In this document: piece after piece, positions 18,131 to 26,466 of the stretch
How the letters are laid out: every line of letters starts with the position of its first letter
Position numbering within the stretch: position 1 is the stretch's first letter
Position numbers and translations under genes: made by a program
Notes under the pieces: generated by a model
The model's input: only the letters and a program-made list of their open reading frames with translations
The model's database searches: none
Told to the model about the DNA's origin: nothing
NCBI RefSeq assembly: GCF_000876205.1
Contig: NZ_AWTT01000006.1
Coordinates: forward strand, 1 to 57,027
Direction of reading: 5' to 3'
Origin: Paucilactobacillus wasatchensis
Lineage (GTDB): Bacteria; Bacillota; Bacilli; Lactobacillales; Lactobacillaceae
DNA: 57,027 nucleotides

Positions 18131-18619
18131 TTATTTAAATTCATTGTGTTCCTTGGCTGTATAGTTGAGCACATCGATCCTAATCACACCGACATATTCA
18201 AGGTCATGTTCTTTAATATTATCCCATGTGTGACCAGTTTCATGTACTAGCAATAGTTCCAACGCATGTTTTTTGGTGGCCCGATCATCGACCAACACAG
18301 CCTTACCTGTGCCAATAATACTGCGATAGGCAAATGAGTGGTCGCCCGGATCATCAGTTTTAGGTAACATCAAGCGCCCGCCGTTGTCAATTTGAAAACC
18401 AACATTGCCATTTTGACTAACTAAATCACGTTTTTTACCCTCAGGCGCGCCATGTAAATAAATAGTCAAACGATGCTGCTCATCAAACTCGTAACCATAA
18501 TTTGTTGGCACAACATATGGAAAATCGCCGTCCATAATTGCTGTATGAATCACTTTAGATTCGCTCAAAATATTTTCAATCTCTTTAAAATCCGTTACTT
18601 CTCTGTCCTGGCGTCTCAT
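18131..18619 (-). CDS. pyridoxamine 5'-phosphate oxidase-fold flavoprotein (NimA-like)
   Basis: 162 residues, split-barrel flavin-binding fold: MRRQDREV start, YVVPTNYGYEF, the HGAPEGKKRDLV segment and the GTGKAVLVDD strand are typical of the Nim/5-nitroimidazole-reductase-like group. It probably binds FMN or heme and does a small redox reaction. AAAGGAG 9 bases before ATG 18619. Confidence 0.85.
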   Translation of the reverse strand: MRRQDREVTDFKEIENILSESKVIHTAIMDGDFPYVVPTNYGYEFDEQHRLTIYLHGAPEGKKRDLVSQNGNVGFQIDNGGRLMLPKTDDPGDHSFAYRSIIGTGKAVLVDDRATKKHALELLLVHETGHTWDNIKEHDLEYVGVIRIDVLNYTAKEHNEFK

Positions 18620-18691
18620 TGGTAAGATCTCCTTTTACCTCAACTTAGCGCATCTGTGACCAAATTTCAATCAAAAATTTTGCTTAGCTAC

Positions 18692-18730
18692 GTAAAGGGA
18701 ACGATACCCAATTCGTATCATTCCCTTTAC
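18692..18730. other. strong inverted repeat without a clear T run
   Basis: GTAAAGGGAACGATAC - 7 bases - GTATCATTCCCTTTAC: a 16-position stem with one G-T pair, downstream of the ABC operon and upstream of the Nim-like gene. A second small hairpin (ACTGCT/AGCAGT) follows at about 18748-18763. Confidence 0.6.
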
Positions 18731-18816
18731 TAGGCTGCCATTAGAAATTACTGCTTTAGCAGTTAGTTCTTTGGACAGCGTAGTATGCTCAGAATCTATG
18801 CACTTTTTTTATCACT

Positions 18817-19470
18817 CTATGCTAATCTTCGTTCCAAATAGCGTGATAGCAGTGACAATGCGTAACAAACCACAAAATACAAAACTGCTAATGCAATGAA
18901 CATCGGAATGATGTAATTTGAATTCTGTCCGTAAATGATCTGAGCATGGTACATCATTTCTGGCAAAACAATAATCGTTGCCAACGAAGTATCCTTAACT
19001 AACGAAATGAATTGACTGACTAGTGCTGGAATCATATTCTTCATTGCTTGTGGCAACAAAATGATTCTCAAGGCCTGCCAATAGGTAATCCCATTTGATT
19101 TGGCACCCTCCATTTGACCTGGGTCAATCGCCACAATTCCTGAACGAACAATTTCAGCGATCATCATGGATTCAAACACAGTCATTGCCAAAATTGCTGC
19201 CTCAATAATTGCTGGTTTAAACCCTAAGTTTGGCAATCCAAAATACGTAAAGAAAATAATTAATAGTAGTGGTAGGTTCCGAATTAAATCAATCACAAAT
19301 CCGACAACTGCCGACACATACTTAATCTCAGAGTACCGAATAACTCCTAAAATCGTCCCAATTATATAACTGAATATAATTGATGCGACTGACACTTCCA
19401 CCGTAATCCACAGTCCCTGAAGCAGGTAGCGGATATTAATCCATGAATATGCATCAATAAAATTTTGCAT
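18817..19470 (-). CDS. amino-acid ABC transporter permease (second subunit)
   Basis: 217 residues, HisM/GlnP family: about five membrane segments and the EAA loop near MEGAKSNGITYWQALRII. Last gene of the ATPase, binding protein, permease, permease operon, 13 bp after the other permease. Forms the membrane channel with it. GGAGG before ATG 19470. Confidence 0.88.
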   Translation of the reverse strand: MQNFIDAYSWINIRYLLQGLWITVEVSVASIIFSYIIGTILGVIRYSEIKYVSAVVGFVIDLIRNLPLLLIIFFTYFGLPNLGFKPAIIEAAILAMTVFESMMIAEIVRSGIVAIDPGQMEGAKSNGITYWQALRIILLPQAMKNMIPALVSQFISLVKDTSLATIIVLPEMMYHAQIIYGQNSNYIIPMFIALAVLYFVVCYALSLLSRYLERRLA

Positions 19471-19483
19471 TTCCCGCCACCTC

Positions 19484-20122
19484 CTAGGCTAGTTTCTTTT
19501 CCAAGTGCCGCATGTAATAGCTTAACGGCATTGTGATAATTAGATATAAAACACCAACCGCAAAAAACGTCGACATTGTTTGCAGTGTGTCGTTTGCCAC
19601 CATATTGCCTTCATACATTAAATCAAAGCCAGCCACGAAAGCTAACACTGATGAATTCTTCACTAAGTTAATAAATTGGTTCCCTAACGGTGGAATTACA
19701 ATCTTAAACGCTTGGGGCAAAATAATATAGCGCATTGATTGCCAAAAGCTTAAGCCATTTGATTGAGCGCCTTCCATTTGTCCCTCGTCAACAGACTGAA
19801 TTCCTGCTCGCACAGTCTCAGCAATGAAAGCAGACGTATAAATAGTTAATCCAATCGTCCCGGCTGTAAAGCCATTCACCTTAACCACGTACAATGGCAG
19901 CACGACAAAGAAAAACATCGTGATAACCAGTAATGGGATATTACGAAAAACCTCGACATACACATTACCAATGATTCGCATGGCCTTGTTTGGCATAATT
20001 TCAAAGATCGCAAACAATGAACCGATGATTAAGCTGAAAAATAATGCAATGATGCTGCATAACAGCGTTTGTCCCAGACCATATAACAATGATGGCCATT
20101 GCGTCGCAAAAATATGAATCAT
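19484..20122 (-). CDS. amino-acid ABC transporter permease (first subunit)
   Basis: 212 residues, same family as its downstream neighbour (MEGAQSNGLSFWQSMRYI in the EAA loop matches MEGAKSNGITYWQALRII), so the two arose by duplication and probably form a heterodimer. Its ATG overlaps the stop of the binding-protein gene as ATGA, implying coupled translation. Confidence 0.88.
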   Translation of the reverse strand: MIHIFATQWPSLLYGLGQTLLCSIIALFFSLIIGSLFAIFEIMPNKAMRIIGNVYVEVFRNIPLLVITMFFFVVLPLYVVKVNGFTAGTIGLTIYTSAFIAETVRAGIQSVDEGQMEGAQSNGLSFWQSMRYIILPQAFKIVIPPLGNQFINLVKNSSVLAFVAGFDLMYEGNMVANDTLQTMSTFFAVGVLYLIITMPLSYYMRHLEKKLA

Positions 20123-20958
20123 GAGCGCTTCATCTCCTCATAGTTAAATCCTTTGACGTTACCAAACCATTTCTTCAAGATCTTGTTGTACGTACCGTCT
20201 TTTTCGACTGCCCGCAACGCTTTGTTCAATCGATTCTTAAATTTAGTTTGCCCTTGATCAACTGCAATTCCGTAAGGTTCCTTAGTAAATGAGCCCCCAA
20301 CGACCACATAACCTGGGTTTTCAACGGACATCCCAAATAAAATTCCATTATCAGTGGTTAGTGCCTGACCCTGGCCAGATTTAAGCGCCGTCAATGCCTG
20401 GGCATAATCAGATAGTTGCAGCACCTTTGCTTTGGGGGCATAAGTGCCGATATTTTGAACTGAATTTGAACCAGTAACACCTAAAACAACGGCGCCTTTT
20501 TTATTCAAATCCTTAACGCTGTGAATTGGGCTGCCCTTTTTAACTAAAATAGCCTGTCCAGCATTGAAATACGACTTCGTGAAGTCGACTTGCTTTTCGC
20601 GCTCTGGGGTAATGGTCATTGTGGCGATAATTGCATCAATATTGCCATTACGTAATAACGGTACCCGAGTTTGACTAGTAACTGGCACAAAGACAGCTTT
20701 GCCATCCTTGCCAAGAATTTCCTTGGTCAGTGCTTTGGCCATATCAATTTCAAAGCCTTGGACTTTACTATTTTTAATATCCATCAAACCAAACAATTTG
20801 GTATCTGCCTTAACACCCCATGTGATCGTATTACTTTTAATATCATTTTGTAATACATTTTGATCCGACAAGGCTGATTTCGTGCCACAAGACGACATCG
20901 TTACCAACAACAATGTCAGGGCAGTCAACATACCAATGAAACGCCATTTTCTTTTCAT
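20119..20958 (-). CDS. glutamine/glutamate-type ABC substrate-binding lipoprotein
   Basis: 279 residues: a signal sequence ending in VTMSSC, a slightly unusual lipobox that should give a lipid-anchored Cys, then a family-3 binding fold with VQGFEIDMAKALTKEI, IIATMTITPEREKQVDF and GVTGSNSVQ. It captures a polar amino acid, most likely Gln or Glu, outside the membrane. ATG 20958 follows GGGAGGG. Lies 13 bp after the ATPase gene in the operon. Confidence 0.87.
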   Translation of the reverse strand: MKRKWRFIGMLTALTLLLVTMSSCGTKSALSDQNVLQNDIKSNTITWGVKADTKLFGLMDIKNSKVQGFEIDMAKALTKEILGKDGKAVFVPVTSQTRVPLLRNGNIDAIIATMTITPEREKQVDFTKSYFNAGQAILVKKGSPIHSVKDLNKKGAVVLGVTGSNSVQNIGTYAPKAKVLQLSDYAQALTALKSGQGQALTTDNGILFGMSVENPGYVVVGGSFTKEPYGIAVDQGQTKFKNRLNKALRAVEKDGTYNKILKKWFGNVKGFNYEEMKRS

Positions 20959-20971
20959 GGCTGTCCCTCCC

Positions 20972-21715
20972 TTACTTGTGCACAATAATTTTGCTTAAGA
21001 ATTGACGAGCACGTTCATTAGTTGGTTCACCATCAAAGAATTGTTCTTTACTGTCGTCTTCAAGAATTTTACCATCTGCCATGAAAATAACTCGGTCACC
21101 CACTTCACGAGCAAAGCCCATTTCATGCGTCACCACCAACATTGTCATACTTGAATCACGAGCAATGTCTTTCATAACATTTAACACATCATCAATCATT
21201 TCAGGGTCCAATGCTGAGGTTGGTTCATCAAATAACAGGCACTTGGGCTTCATGGCCAAGCTACGTGCAATCGCAATTCGTTGTTGTTGACCACCAGATA
21301 ATTGGCGTGGATAACTATCGGCTTTACTTTCCAAGCCCACTTTTTTCAACAAACTCATTGCTAGTTCTCTATTTTCTTTATCACCGCGCTTCAACACAAT
21401 TTTAGGGGCTAACATAATGTTTTGTAGCACAGTTTTATTCGCATATAAATTAAAATGTTGAAATACCATTCCAACATTCTTACGAATTTTGTTTGGATCT
21501 GTTTTTTTATCAGCTAAATCATAACCATTGACAATTAATTTACCTTGTTGAATTGGTTCCAACCCATTAATTGTTCGGATTAACGTGCTTTTTCCCGAAC
21601 CTGAAGGTCCAATTAACACAACAGTTTCGCCAGCCTCAACGGTCAAATTGATGTCCTTTAGCGCTTGAAAATCACCATAATATTTTTGAACATCATGAAA
21701 CTCGATCATTGACAT
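20972..21715 (-). CDS. glnQ: amino-acid ABC transporter ATP-binding protein
   Basis: 247 residues: Walker A GPSGSGKST (36-44), signature [14 protein letters not shown], Walker B LLFDEPTSALDP, and the polar amino-acid subfamily segment NVGMVFQHFNLY. First gene of the operon; ATG 21715 has GGAGGGG 6 bases upstream. It could also energise the orphan permease at 13972, which has no ATPase nearby. Confidence 0.92.
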   Translation of the reverse strand: MSMIEFHDVQKYYGDFQALKDINLTVEAGETVVLIGPSGSGKSTLIRTINGLEPIQQGKLIVNGYDLADKKTDPNKIRKNVGMVFQHFNLYANKTVLQNIMLAPKIVLKRGDKENRELAMSLLKKVGLESKADSYPRQLSGGQQQRIAIARSLAMKPKCLLFDEPTSALDPEMIDDVLNVMKDIARDSSMTMLVVTHEMGFAREVGDRVIFMADGKILEDDSKEQFFDGEPTNERARQFLSKIIVHK

Positions 21716-21794
21716 ACAAATCCCCTCCACTCTTCCATCTTAGTTACTTAATCAAGTTAAAATTCACATTTCAATTTAATAAAGATTAGAATAA

Positions 21795-21823
21795 ATTTTA
21801 AACCAAATTAACGATAAGGTCAA
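21795..21823 (-). promoter_or_regulatory. sigma-A promoter of the amino-acid ABC operon
   Basis: TTGACC (21818-21823) and TAAAAT (21795-21800) on the minus strand, spacer 17, about 80 bases before the ATPase start. Confidence 0.7.
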
Positions 21824-21980
21824 AATTTAATCATACGAATAGCGCACTTTTACACACATTCTTTCGATTATTAAGCAATTAACCCCAGAAACAATTGAAT
21901 AGTTTGTGGTTTGATAACCAAATCAGCATTTAACCAGTTAAGCATAGCTTAGCAGTAAACTCGTTTTTATCATTAATAAC

Positions 21981-22029
21981 AAAAAAATACCGGTACCCTG
22001 TTTTAAAATTAAAACCAGCGCACCGGTAT
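21981..22029 (-). terminator. terminator of the 22-kb aminotransferase
   Basis: On the minus strand ATACCGGTGCGCTGGTTTTA and its partner TAAAACAGGGTACCGGTAT form a long stem followed by seven T. Confidence 0.85.
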
Positions 22030-22050
22030 GTGAGACTTGATTGCCACCAA

Positions 22051-23232
22051 TTAACCGCGAGTAGCTACATTTTCTTTAATTCGCTTCATTGCCTCTTTTA
22101 AATTATCCATCGAAGCAGCATAGCTAATTCTGACATACCCCTCACCGCCGGGACCGAATGAACTACCGGCAACCAACGCCACTTTATTTGTATAAGCTAA
22201 GTCATGACAAAATGACTTGTCGTCAACATTCCAACTGGCAGGAATCTTCGCAAATAGATAGAATGCTCCTTCCGGTTGGTGGGCCGAAAAGCCCATTTCA
22301 GTCATTTTTTCATAAACAAACTGAGCCCGTTGCTGGTATTCCTTCTTCATCTCAGGACCATCTTCAAAGCCATTTTCAAAAGCTTCTTGTGCGGCATCCT
22401 GGGCCACCCGTGTAGCAGTGGTTACAGAATATTGATGAATCTTGGCCAACTGATTAACAATTGGAGCGGGGGCACACAAAACACCAATCCGCCAACCAGT
22501 CATCGCATGTGATTTAGACACACCATTGATCAGCAAAGTTTGGTCTGGTAGGTACTCAGCGATTGAAACATGCTTGTCACCATAAGTTAGTTCACTGTAG
22601 ATTTCGTCAGCAATGACAAAAATATCATATTTTTTTAACACAGCTGCAATTGCAGCTACATCTTCACGACGATAGGTCATTCCAGTTGGGTTAGAAGGAA
22701 AGTTAAGGACAACCGCCTTAACAGAATCGCCGTTTTCCTTGATCGCTTGTTCCAATTTTTCTGGCGTCAAAACAAAGTGGTTGTCAGATGTATCTAAAAA
22801 GACCGGTTCTGCGCCGTTAACTTTTGTAATTGGAATATACATGGGCCAAATTGGGGTTGGAATAATCACTTTATCGCCACGATTGACAACTGAACTGACC
22901 GCAGTCCAGATCGCTTCGGTAGCACCAACAGTGACAATAACGTTATCGGCAGTATAGTTTAATTGATATTTTTTATCTAAAAAATTGGCAACCGCACTTC
23001 GAAGCCCTGGTGTTCCGTTTGATGGCGCATAATGCGTATGATTTTCTTTAATACTTTCGATTGCAGCATTTTTGACATGCTCTGGTGTATTAAAATCTGG
23101 TTCACCAAGTGTTAATTTGATAATTCCTGGAATTTTAGAAACTTCCTGATCAAACGATCGAATATCAGATGGTGTCACCTGACTCAAATCGTCACGCATT
23201 CGATCAATTAAACGTTGTACCCGTTCTGCCAT
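22051..23232 (-). CDS. class I/II PLP aminotransferase (PatA/AraT-like)
   Basis: 393 residues: APSNGTPGLRSAVANF, NFPSNPTGMTY (178-188), DEIYSEL and the PLP lysine K240 in VSKSHAMTGWRIG. Resembles the lactic-acid-bacterial PatA/AraT group, which act on N-acetyl-diaminopimelate or on aromatic and branched-chain amino acids. It is a different, only distantly similar paralogue of the aminotransferase at 12729. Single gene with its own terminator. The exact substrate is undecided. Confidence 0.85.
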   Translation of the reverse strand: MAERVQRLIDRMRDDLSQVTPSDIRSFDQEVSKIPGIIKLTLGEPDFNTPEHVKNAAIESIKENHTHYAPSNGTPGLRSAVANFLDKKYQLNYTADNVIVTVGATEAIWTAVSSVVNRGDKVIIPTPIWPMYIPITKVNGAEPVFLDTSDNHFVLTPEKLEQAIKENGDSVKAVVLNFPSNPTGMTYRREDVAAIAAVLKKYDIFVIADEIYSELTYGDKHVSIAEYLPDQTLLINGVSKSHAMTGWRIGVLCAPAPIVNQLAKIHQYSVTTATRVAQDAAQEAFENGFEDGPEMKKEYQQRAQFVYEKMTEMGFSAHQPEGAFYLFAKIPASWNVDDKSFCHDLAYTNKVALVAGSSFGPGGEGYVRISYAASMDNLKEAMKRIKENVATRG

Positions 23233-23341
23233 GTTATTACCCCCGCTTAGATTAGAATTTGATTAAAATATAATGACAATCATAGCAATTTATTTCACAA
23301 GAGTCAAAATAAATTCAGGATTACTTGGCAGTGAACCTAAA

Positions 23342-24148
23342 TTACGCCTTATTTTTATAAGCAACCTTGACATTTAGTCCATAGGCCTTGTCACGTACAA
23401 TCGTCGTTTGACTCCGGCCCGCAATCTTCTCAGGACCATCCGTAATAAAGACATTGGCCAAAAATAACTGATAATTTTGCCGGGCCGTCACGACTTCTGT
23501 TAAGCCCACACTGGTTAAATGTCCCACTGCTAATCGTTCCATCTGGTTAACCCCAATATAGACTTCTAGCCGGGAGCCGGTTGGCACGAGCTCAAAATAT
23601 GGCACTGTTTGGTCCGGTCGCAGCGCTGGCACAGAGCGATGTTCTTGCCGGTTGTAATCAATAATTTCACGTTCACTCATCTGATCGTAATCAGTCACCA
23701 ATAAATTTTGCTCAATCAACTGTCTGACGACTCGATTTAAATTGGTTTGTTCGTGCACGTTTAATTCAACGTTAGCTGGCAAAATCTGGTCATTAGTAAA
23801 CAGTCCATTTGCTGGAATAGTTGGTGTGGCGGTTCGTCTCTTCTTTTCTTCTTCTCCAACCCGACGACCGCCAAGTAATTTTTCAATCTTAGGTGATGGG
23901 TCCCACTTGGTCGTCTTATTAGTGAAATAGTAAATTACGTTCATCGCAATTGCGTACATGATTACCAAAAATGCCAATGAAAATAAGATCCCACGGAACC
24001 ATGCGTGATTAATCAAAAGGCGAACCGCAACATACAATAAATACCAGTTACCGACAAAGCCAACCGCTGTATACAGTTGATTTTTTAATTTTAAATTCAC
24101 ATTAAAGTAGCCCAGTGAATGGTTAATCATATCTAAAAAGCTAAGCAT
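23342..24148 (-). CDS. lactobacillal membrane protein of unknown function (possibly DUF6681)
   Basis: 268 residues: two to three hydrophobic segments in the first 80 residues (VGFVGNWYLLYVAVRLLI and FRGILFSLAFLVIMYAIAM), then a soluble charged region of about 180 residues with no motif I know. I recall similar lactobacillal proteins being filed as DUF6681, but cannot verify it. AAAGGAG before ATG 24148. It lies 21 bp after the Ser-rich gene, so the two form a pair. Confidence 0.7.
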   Translation of the reverse strand: MLSFLDMINHSLGYFNVNLKLKNQLYTAVGFVGNWYLLYVAVRLLINHAWFRGILFSLAFLVIMYAIAMNVIYYFTNKTTKWDPSPKIEKLLGGRRVGEEEKKRRTATPTIPANGLFTNDQILPANVELNVHEQTNLNRVVRQLIEQNLLVTDYDQMSEREIIDYNRQEHRSVPALRPDQTVPYFELVPTGSRLEVYIGVNQMERLAVGHLTSVGLTEVVTARQNYQLFLANVFITDGPEKIAGRSQTTIVRDKAYGLNVKVAYKNKA

Positions 24149-24169
24149 AATGCCACTCCTTTCCTAACA

Positions 24170-24556
24170 TTATTCTGCAGATTCGTCCGTTGTCGTAGCA
24201 GCACTAGATGAAGACTGGCTAGAAACGGAACTGCTGGAACTTGAATTAGCAACCGAACTCGAGCTAGCTGCACTTGTATCATCACTATCATCAGTTGTCG
24301 TGCTTTCGGCACTCGAGGTCTCAGTACTACTGATACTAGATGATGTATCATCTTTTCCCGACGACTCTTTGCTGGATTCACTTGAACTCGACACAGAGCT
24401 TGTTTCCGTGGTGGAACTGCTAGTCGAACTAGTCGTCACTGCAGCTCCTTCATTTGTATTAGTTGCCTTATTAACCACCACGTTCGTCGCACTCAAAGCT
24501 AGCACTAACGATACAATCGCAAATGGTGTAATAAATGGTGGGGTTCGATAAGCCAT
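24170..24556 (-). CDS. small Ser/Thr-rich membrane-anchored protein
   Basis: 128 residues: an N-terminal hydrophobic anchor (about residues 8-28) followed by roughly 90 residues made almost only of Ser, Thr, Glu, Asp and Ala, i.e. disordered and acidic, probably outside the membrane and possibly in the wall. No LPxTG motif. AAAGGAG precedes ATG 24556. The codon pattern is repetitive, so length variation between strains is likely. Function unknown; it is the first gene of a pair with the membrane protein. Confidence 0.75.
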   Translation of the reverse strand: MAYRTPPFITPFAIVSLVLALSATNVVVNKATNTNEGAAVTTSSTSSSTTETSSVSSSSESSKESSGKDDTSSSISSTETSSAESTTTDDSDDTSAASSSSVANSSSSSSVSSQSSSSAATTTDESAE

Positions 24557-24757
24557 ATTAGATTCTCCTTTACTAAAAACTCGTTTCGGGATTTAAGAGA
24601 AACTCCCGTACTTTTCTTTACTATTTTAAACCAAACTGATGTAGTTTTGCTTGAAAGTAATATTAAGGATTAGATAAGATCGTCAATTAATTCACGTGCG
24701 CAATAAAAAAGACAACCACCGGTAAATCAAATTGCCGATCATTGCCCAACTATTACA

Positions 24758-25198
24758 TTAACTCGCATTCTTCTGACACTGAGCGCACAAACCAACTAGT
24801 TCAAACCGGTGCCCCGTGATTTTCGCTCCCGGTAATTGGCGTTCAAAAAAGCTCATATCAATCGGGCACATTTCAATTTCAGTGACCCGCCCGCAATTTT
24901 GACAGACAAAATGGTGATGGTGTTGGTTAGCATAGTCACACTGATATTTGACCTGCATTTGGTCATTTTTAACGTGGGTTTCAACAATGCCAATTTCTTC
25001 AAATTCCTTCAAATTACGATAGATTGTATTGTGGCTCACGCCAGGATATAGTTGCCGCAAATATGAATCAACCGCGGTGACATCCGTATAGTGGTCTTTG
25101 TGTTGCGCTAGATATTCAACCAACGACTTACGCTGTTTTGTTACCTTGTAGTGACTCGACTGTAGAATAGTCAATGCTTGCGTCATATCAACATTCAT
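24758..25198 (-). CDS. Fur family metalloregulator (Fur/PerR/Zur)
   Basis: 146 residues: winged helix with GVSHNTIYRNLKEFEEIGIV (53-72), the metal-site run HHHHFVC and two CxxC pairs (C99/C102 and C138/C141) for structural zinc. It represses metal uptake or peroxide genes when metal-loaded. PerR, Fur and Zur cannot be told apart from this sequence alone. RBS GAGG before ATG 25198. Single gene. Confidence 0.9.
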   Translation of the reverse strand: MNVDMTQALTILQSSHYKVTKQRKSLVEYLAQHKDHYTDVTAVDSYLRQLYPGVSHNTIYRNLKEFEEIGIVETHVKNDQMQVKYQCDYANQHHHHFVCQNCGRVTEIEMCPIDMSFFERQLPGAKITGHRFELVGLCAQCQKNAS

Positions 25199-25258
25199 AA
25201 AAACGGCCTCATTTTCCTAAATAATAATGGTTACAGTTTACCATAATTTGCTAGGAAA

Positions 25259-25828
25259 CTAAACTGATCGCGTTTCAGCTTGAATACTTGCTACCAGCCG
25301 ATCCAATTCACCTTGTGTTTGTTGCCAATCGTCATTGACGATTAAATGCGCGGTTTTGGTCAAACTGGGCGGCAAACGTAAATCTCGCTGATACTCGGCA
25401 CTTGAAATACGTTGCTTGAGCGGCTTAGTCTGGTCACCACGCTCAGTCAGGCGTGATACCAATGCTTGTGGGTGGCTGACGGTTAGAAAAATAATGACTG
25501 CCTGAGCACCTAATTGTTCATGGTAAGTTTGTGCACCTTTGGTATCTAACACAATTGAAATTAATGGATTTTTTCCCCAGGCCTGGTCCAGTGCTTCATA
25601 AGAAGATCCATATTGATGATGATCATAATCCACCCGTTCCAGCAAATGAAGTTTGGCCATCGAAGCATCAGTTTCAAAGTGATAATCAACATTATCAATT
25701 TCACCAGGTCGTGGTGCCCGGGTGGTATGGGTAATTACCTGAGGCATCCCATATTTTTTTGCCAAATAACTACTAACAGTTGTTTTTCCTGAACCGGTTG
25801 CGCCGGTAATTACTAATACTCGCTTCAT
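25259..25828 (-). CDS. guanylate kinase-like P-loop protein
   Basis: 189 residues: Walker A GATGSGKTT (9-17), HTTRAPRPGEIDNVDYHF (the guanylate-kinase GMP-binding region) and a helical lid with ISSAEYQRDL. It may phosphorylate GMP, but it is divergent from the housekeeping kinase and could be a paralogue. Two starts are possible, ATG 25843 and ATG 25828; I prefer the second because GGGATTGGA lies before it. It starts right after the NUDIX gene stop, so it is the second gene of that pair. Confidence 0.75.
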   Translation of the reverse strand: MKRVLVITGATGSGKTTVSSYLAKKYGMPQVITHTTRAPRPGEIDNVDYHFETDASMAKLHLLERVDYDHHQYGSSYEALDQAWGKNPLISIVLDTKGAQTYHEQLGAQAVIIFLTVSHPQALVSRLTERGDQTKPLKQRISSAEYQRDLRLPPSLTKTAHLIVNDDWQQTQGELDRLVASIQAETRSV

Positions 25829-25846
25829 CAATTCCAATCCCATCTT

Positions 25847-26260
25847 TTAATTTTGCAAATATTGATTTGCCTGATCCAATAATTCCTTTAAATTATCATA
25901 GGTTAATCGAGTCCTAGCTGCATCATAGTTGAACCACGCAGCATTTTTAATTTCGGCGGCTTGTAAACTGATGACCTGTTGTGCGGTTACCTCTGCAGTA
26001 TAGAGCGTCATTTGTTTGTGATTGCCATTTGGTAAATCGTATTCAGTTGCCACTTTAAAATCAGTATTGATTAGTAAATCTAATTGCGTTTCTTCCATTA
26101 TTTCTCGCCGAGCTGTTTGCGATAATGTTTCACCACTTTCGACATGGCCTTTAGGAAAACCCCAAAAATTACCTCGATTAGTACTTTGGAGGAGTAAATA
26201 CTGGATACCTGCTGTATTTTTTTGATAAACAATTGCACCACTAGTAATTTCTAATGCCAT
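25847..26260 (-). CDS. NUDIX hydrolase (Ap4A-hydrolase-like)
   Basis: 137 residues with a complete Nudix box from G38 (GHVESGETLSQTARREIMEE and on to L60). PKGHVESGE matches the bis(5'-nucleosyl)-tetraphosphatase style. It hydrolyses a nucleoside diphosphate-linked compound in the cytoplasm. AGGAG before ATG 26260. First gene of a pair with the guanylate-kinase-like gene. Confidence 0.88.
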   Translation of the reverse strand: MALEITSGAIVYQKNTAGIQYLLLQSTNRGNFWGFPKGHVESGETLSQTARREIMEETQLDLLINTDFKVATEYDLPNGNHKQMTLYTAEVTAQQVISLQAAEIKNAAWFNYDAARTRLTYDNLKELLDQANQYLQN

Positions 26261-26386
26261 TTTTTGCTCCTTATTTAATAATTATCATTGTTTTTTAATC
26301 TAATTAACAACTTGTTAAATCTTATTAACACTCACTCAAACTATATTTCATCTATCAAAAATTATCAATAACAGTTATAATTTTAA

Positions 26387-26416
26387 TTGACTTTTAATCT
26401 TAACCAACGGTATGAT
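26387..26416 (+). promoter_or_regulatory. sigma-A promoter of the APC permease
   Basis: TTGACT (26387-26392), 18-base spacer, TATGAT (26411-26416), 51 bases before the start. Confidence 0.65.
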
Positions 26417-26466
26417 AATTTCTAGTTTAAGCGCAATTATTCAATTAATCAAAGGTGGTTTAAGTT

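Larger units (their letters stand above)
21716..22050. other. 335-bp gene-free stretch
   Basis: AT-rich. Holds the ABC-operon promoter and, at its right end, the terminator of the aminotransferase gene. Between about 21830 and 21975 I see no coding potential or clear RNA fold. Confidence 0.6.
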
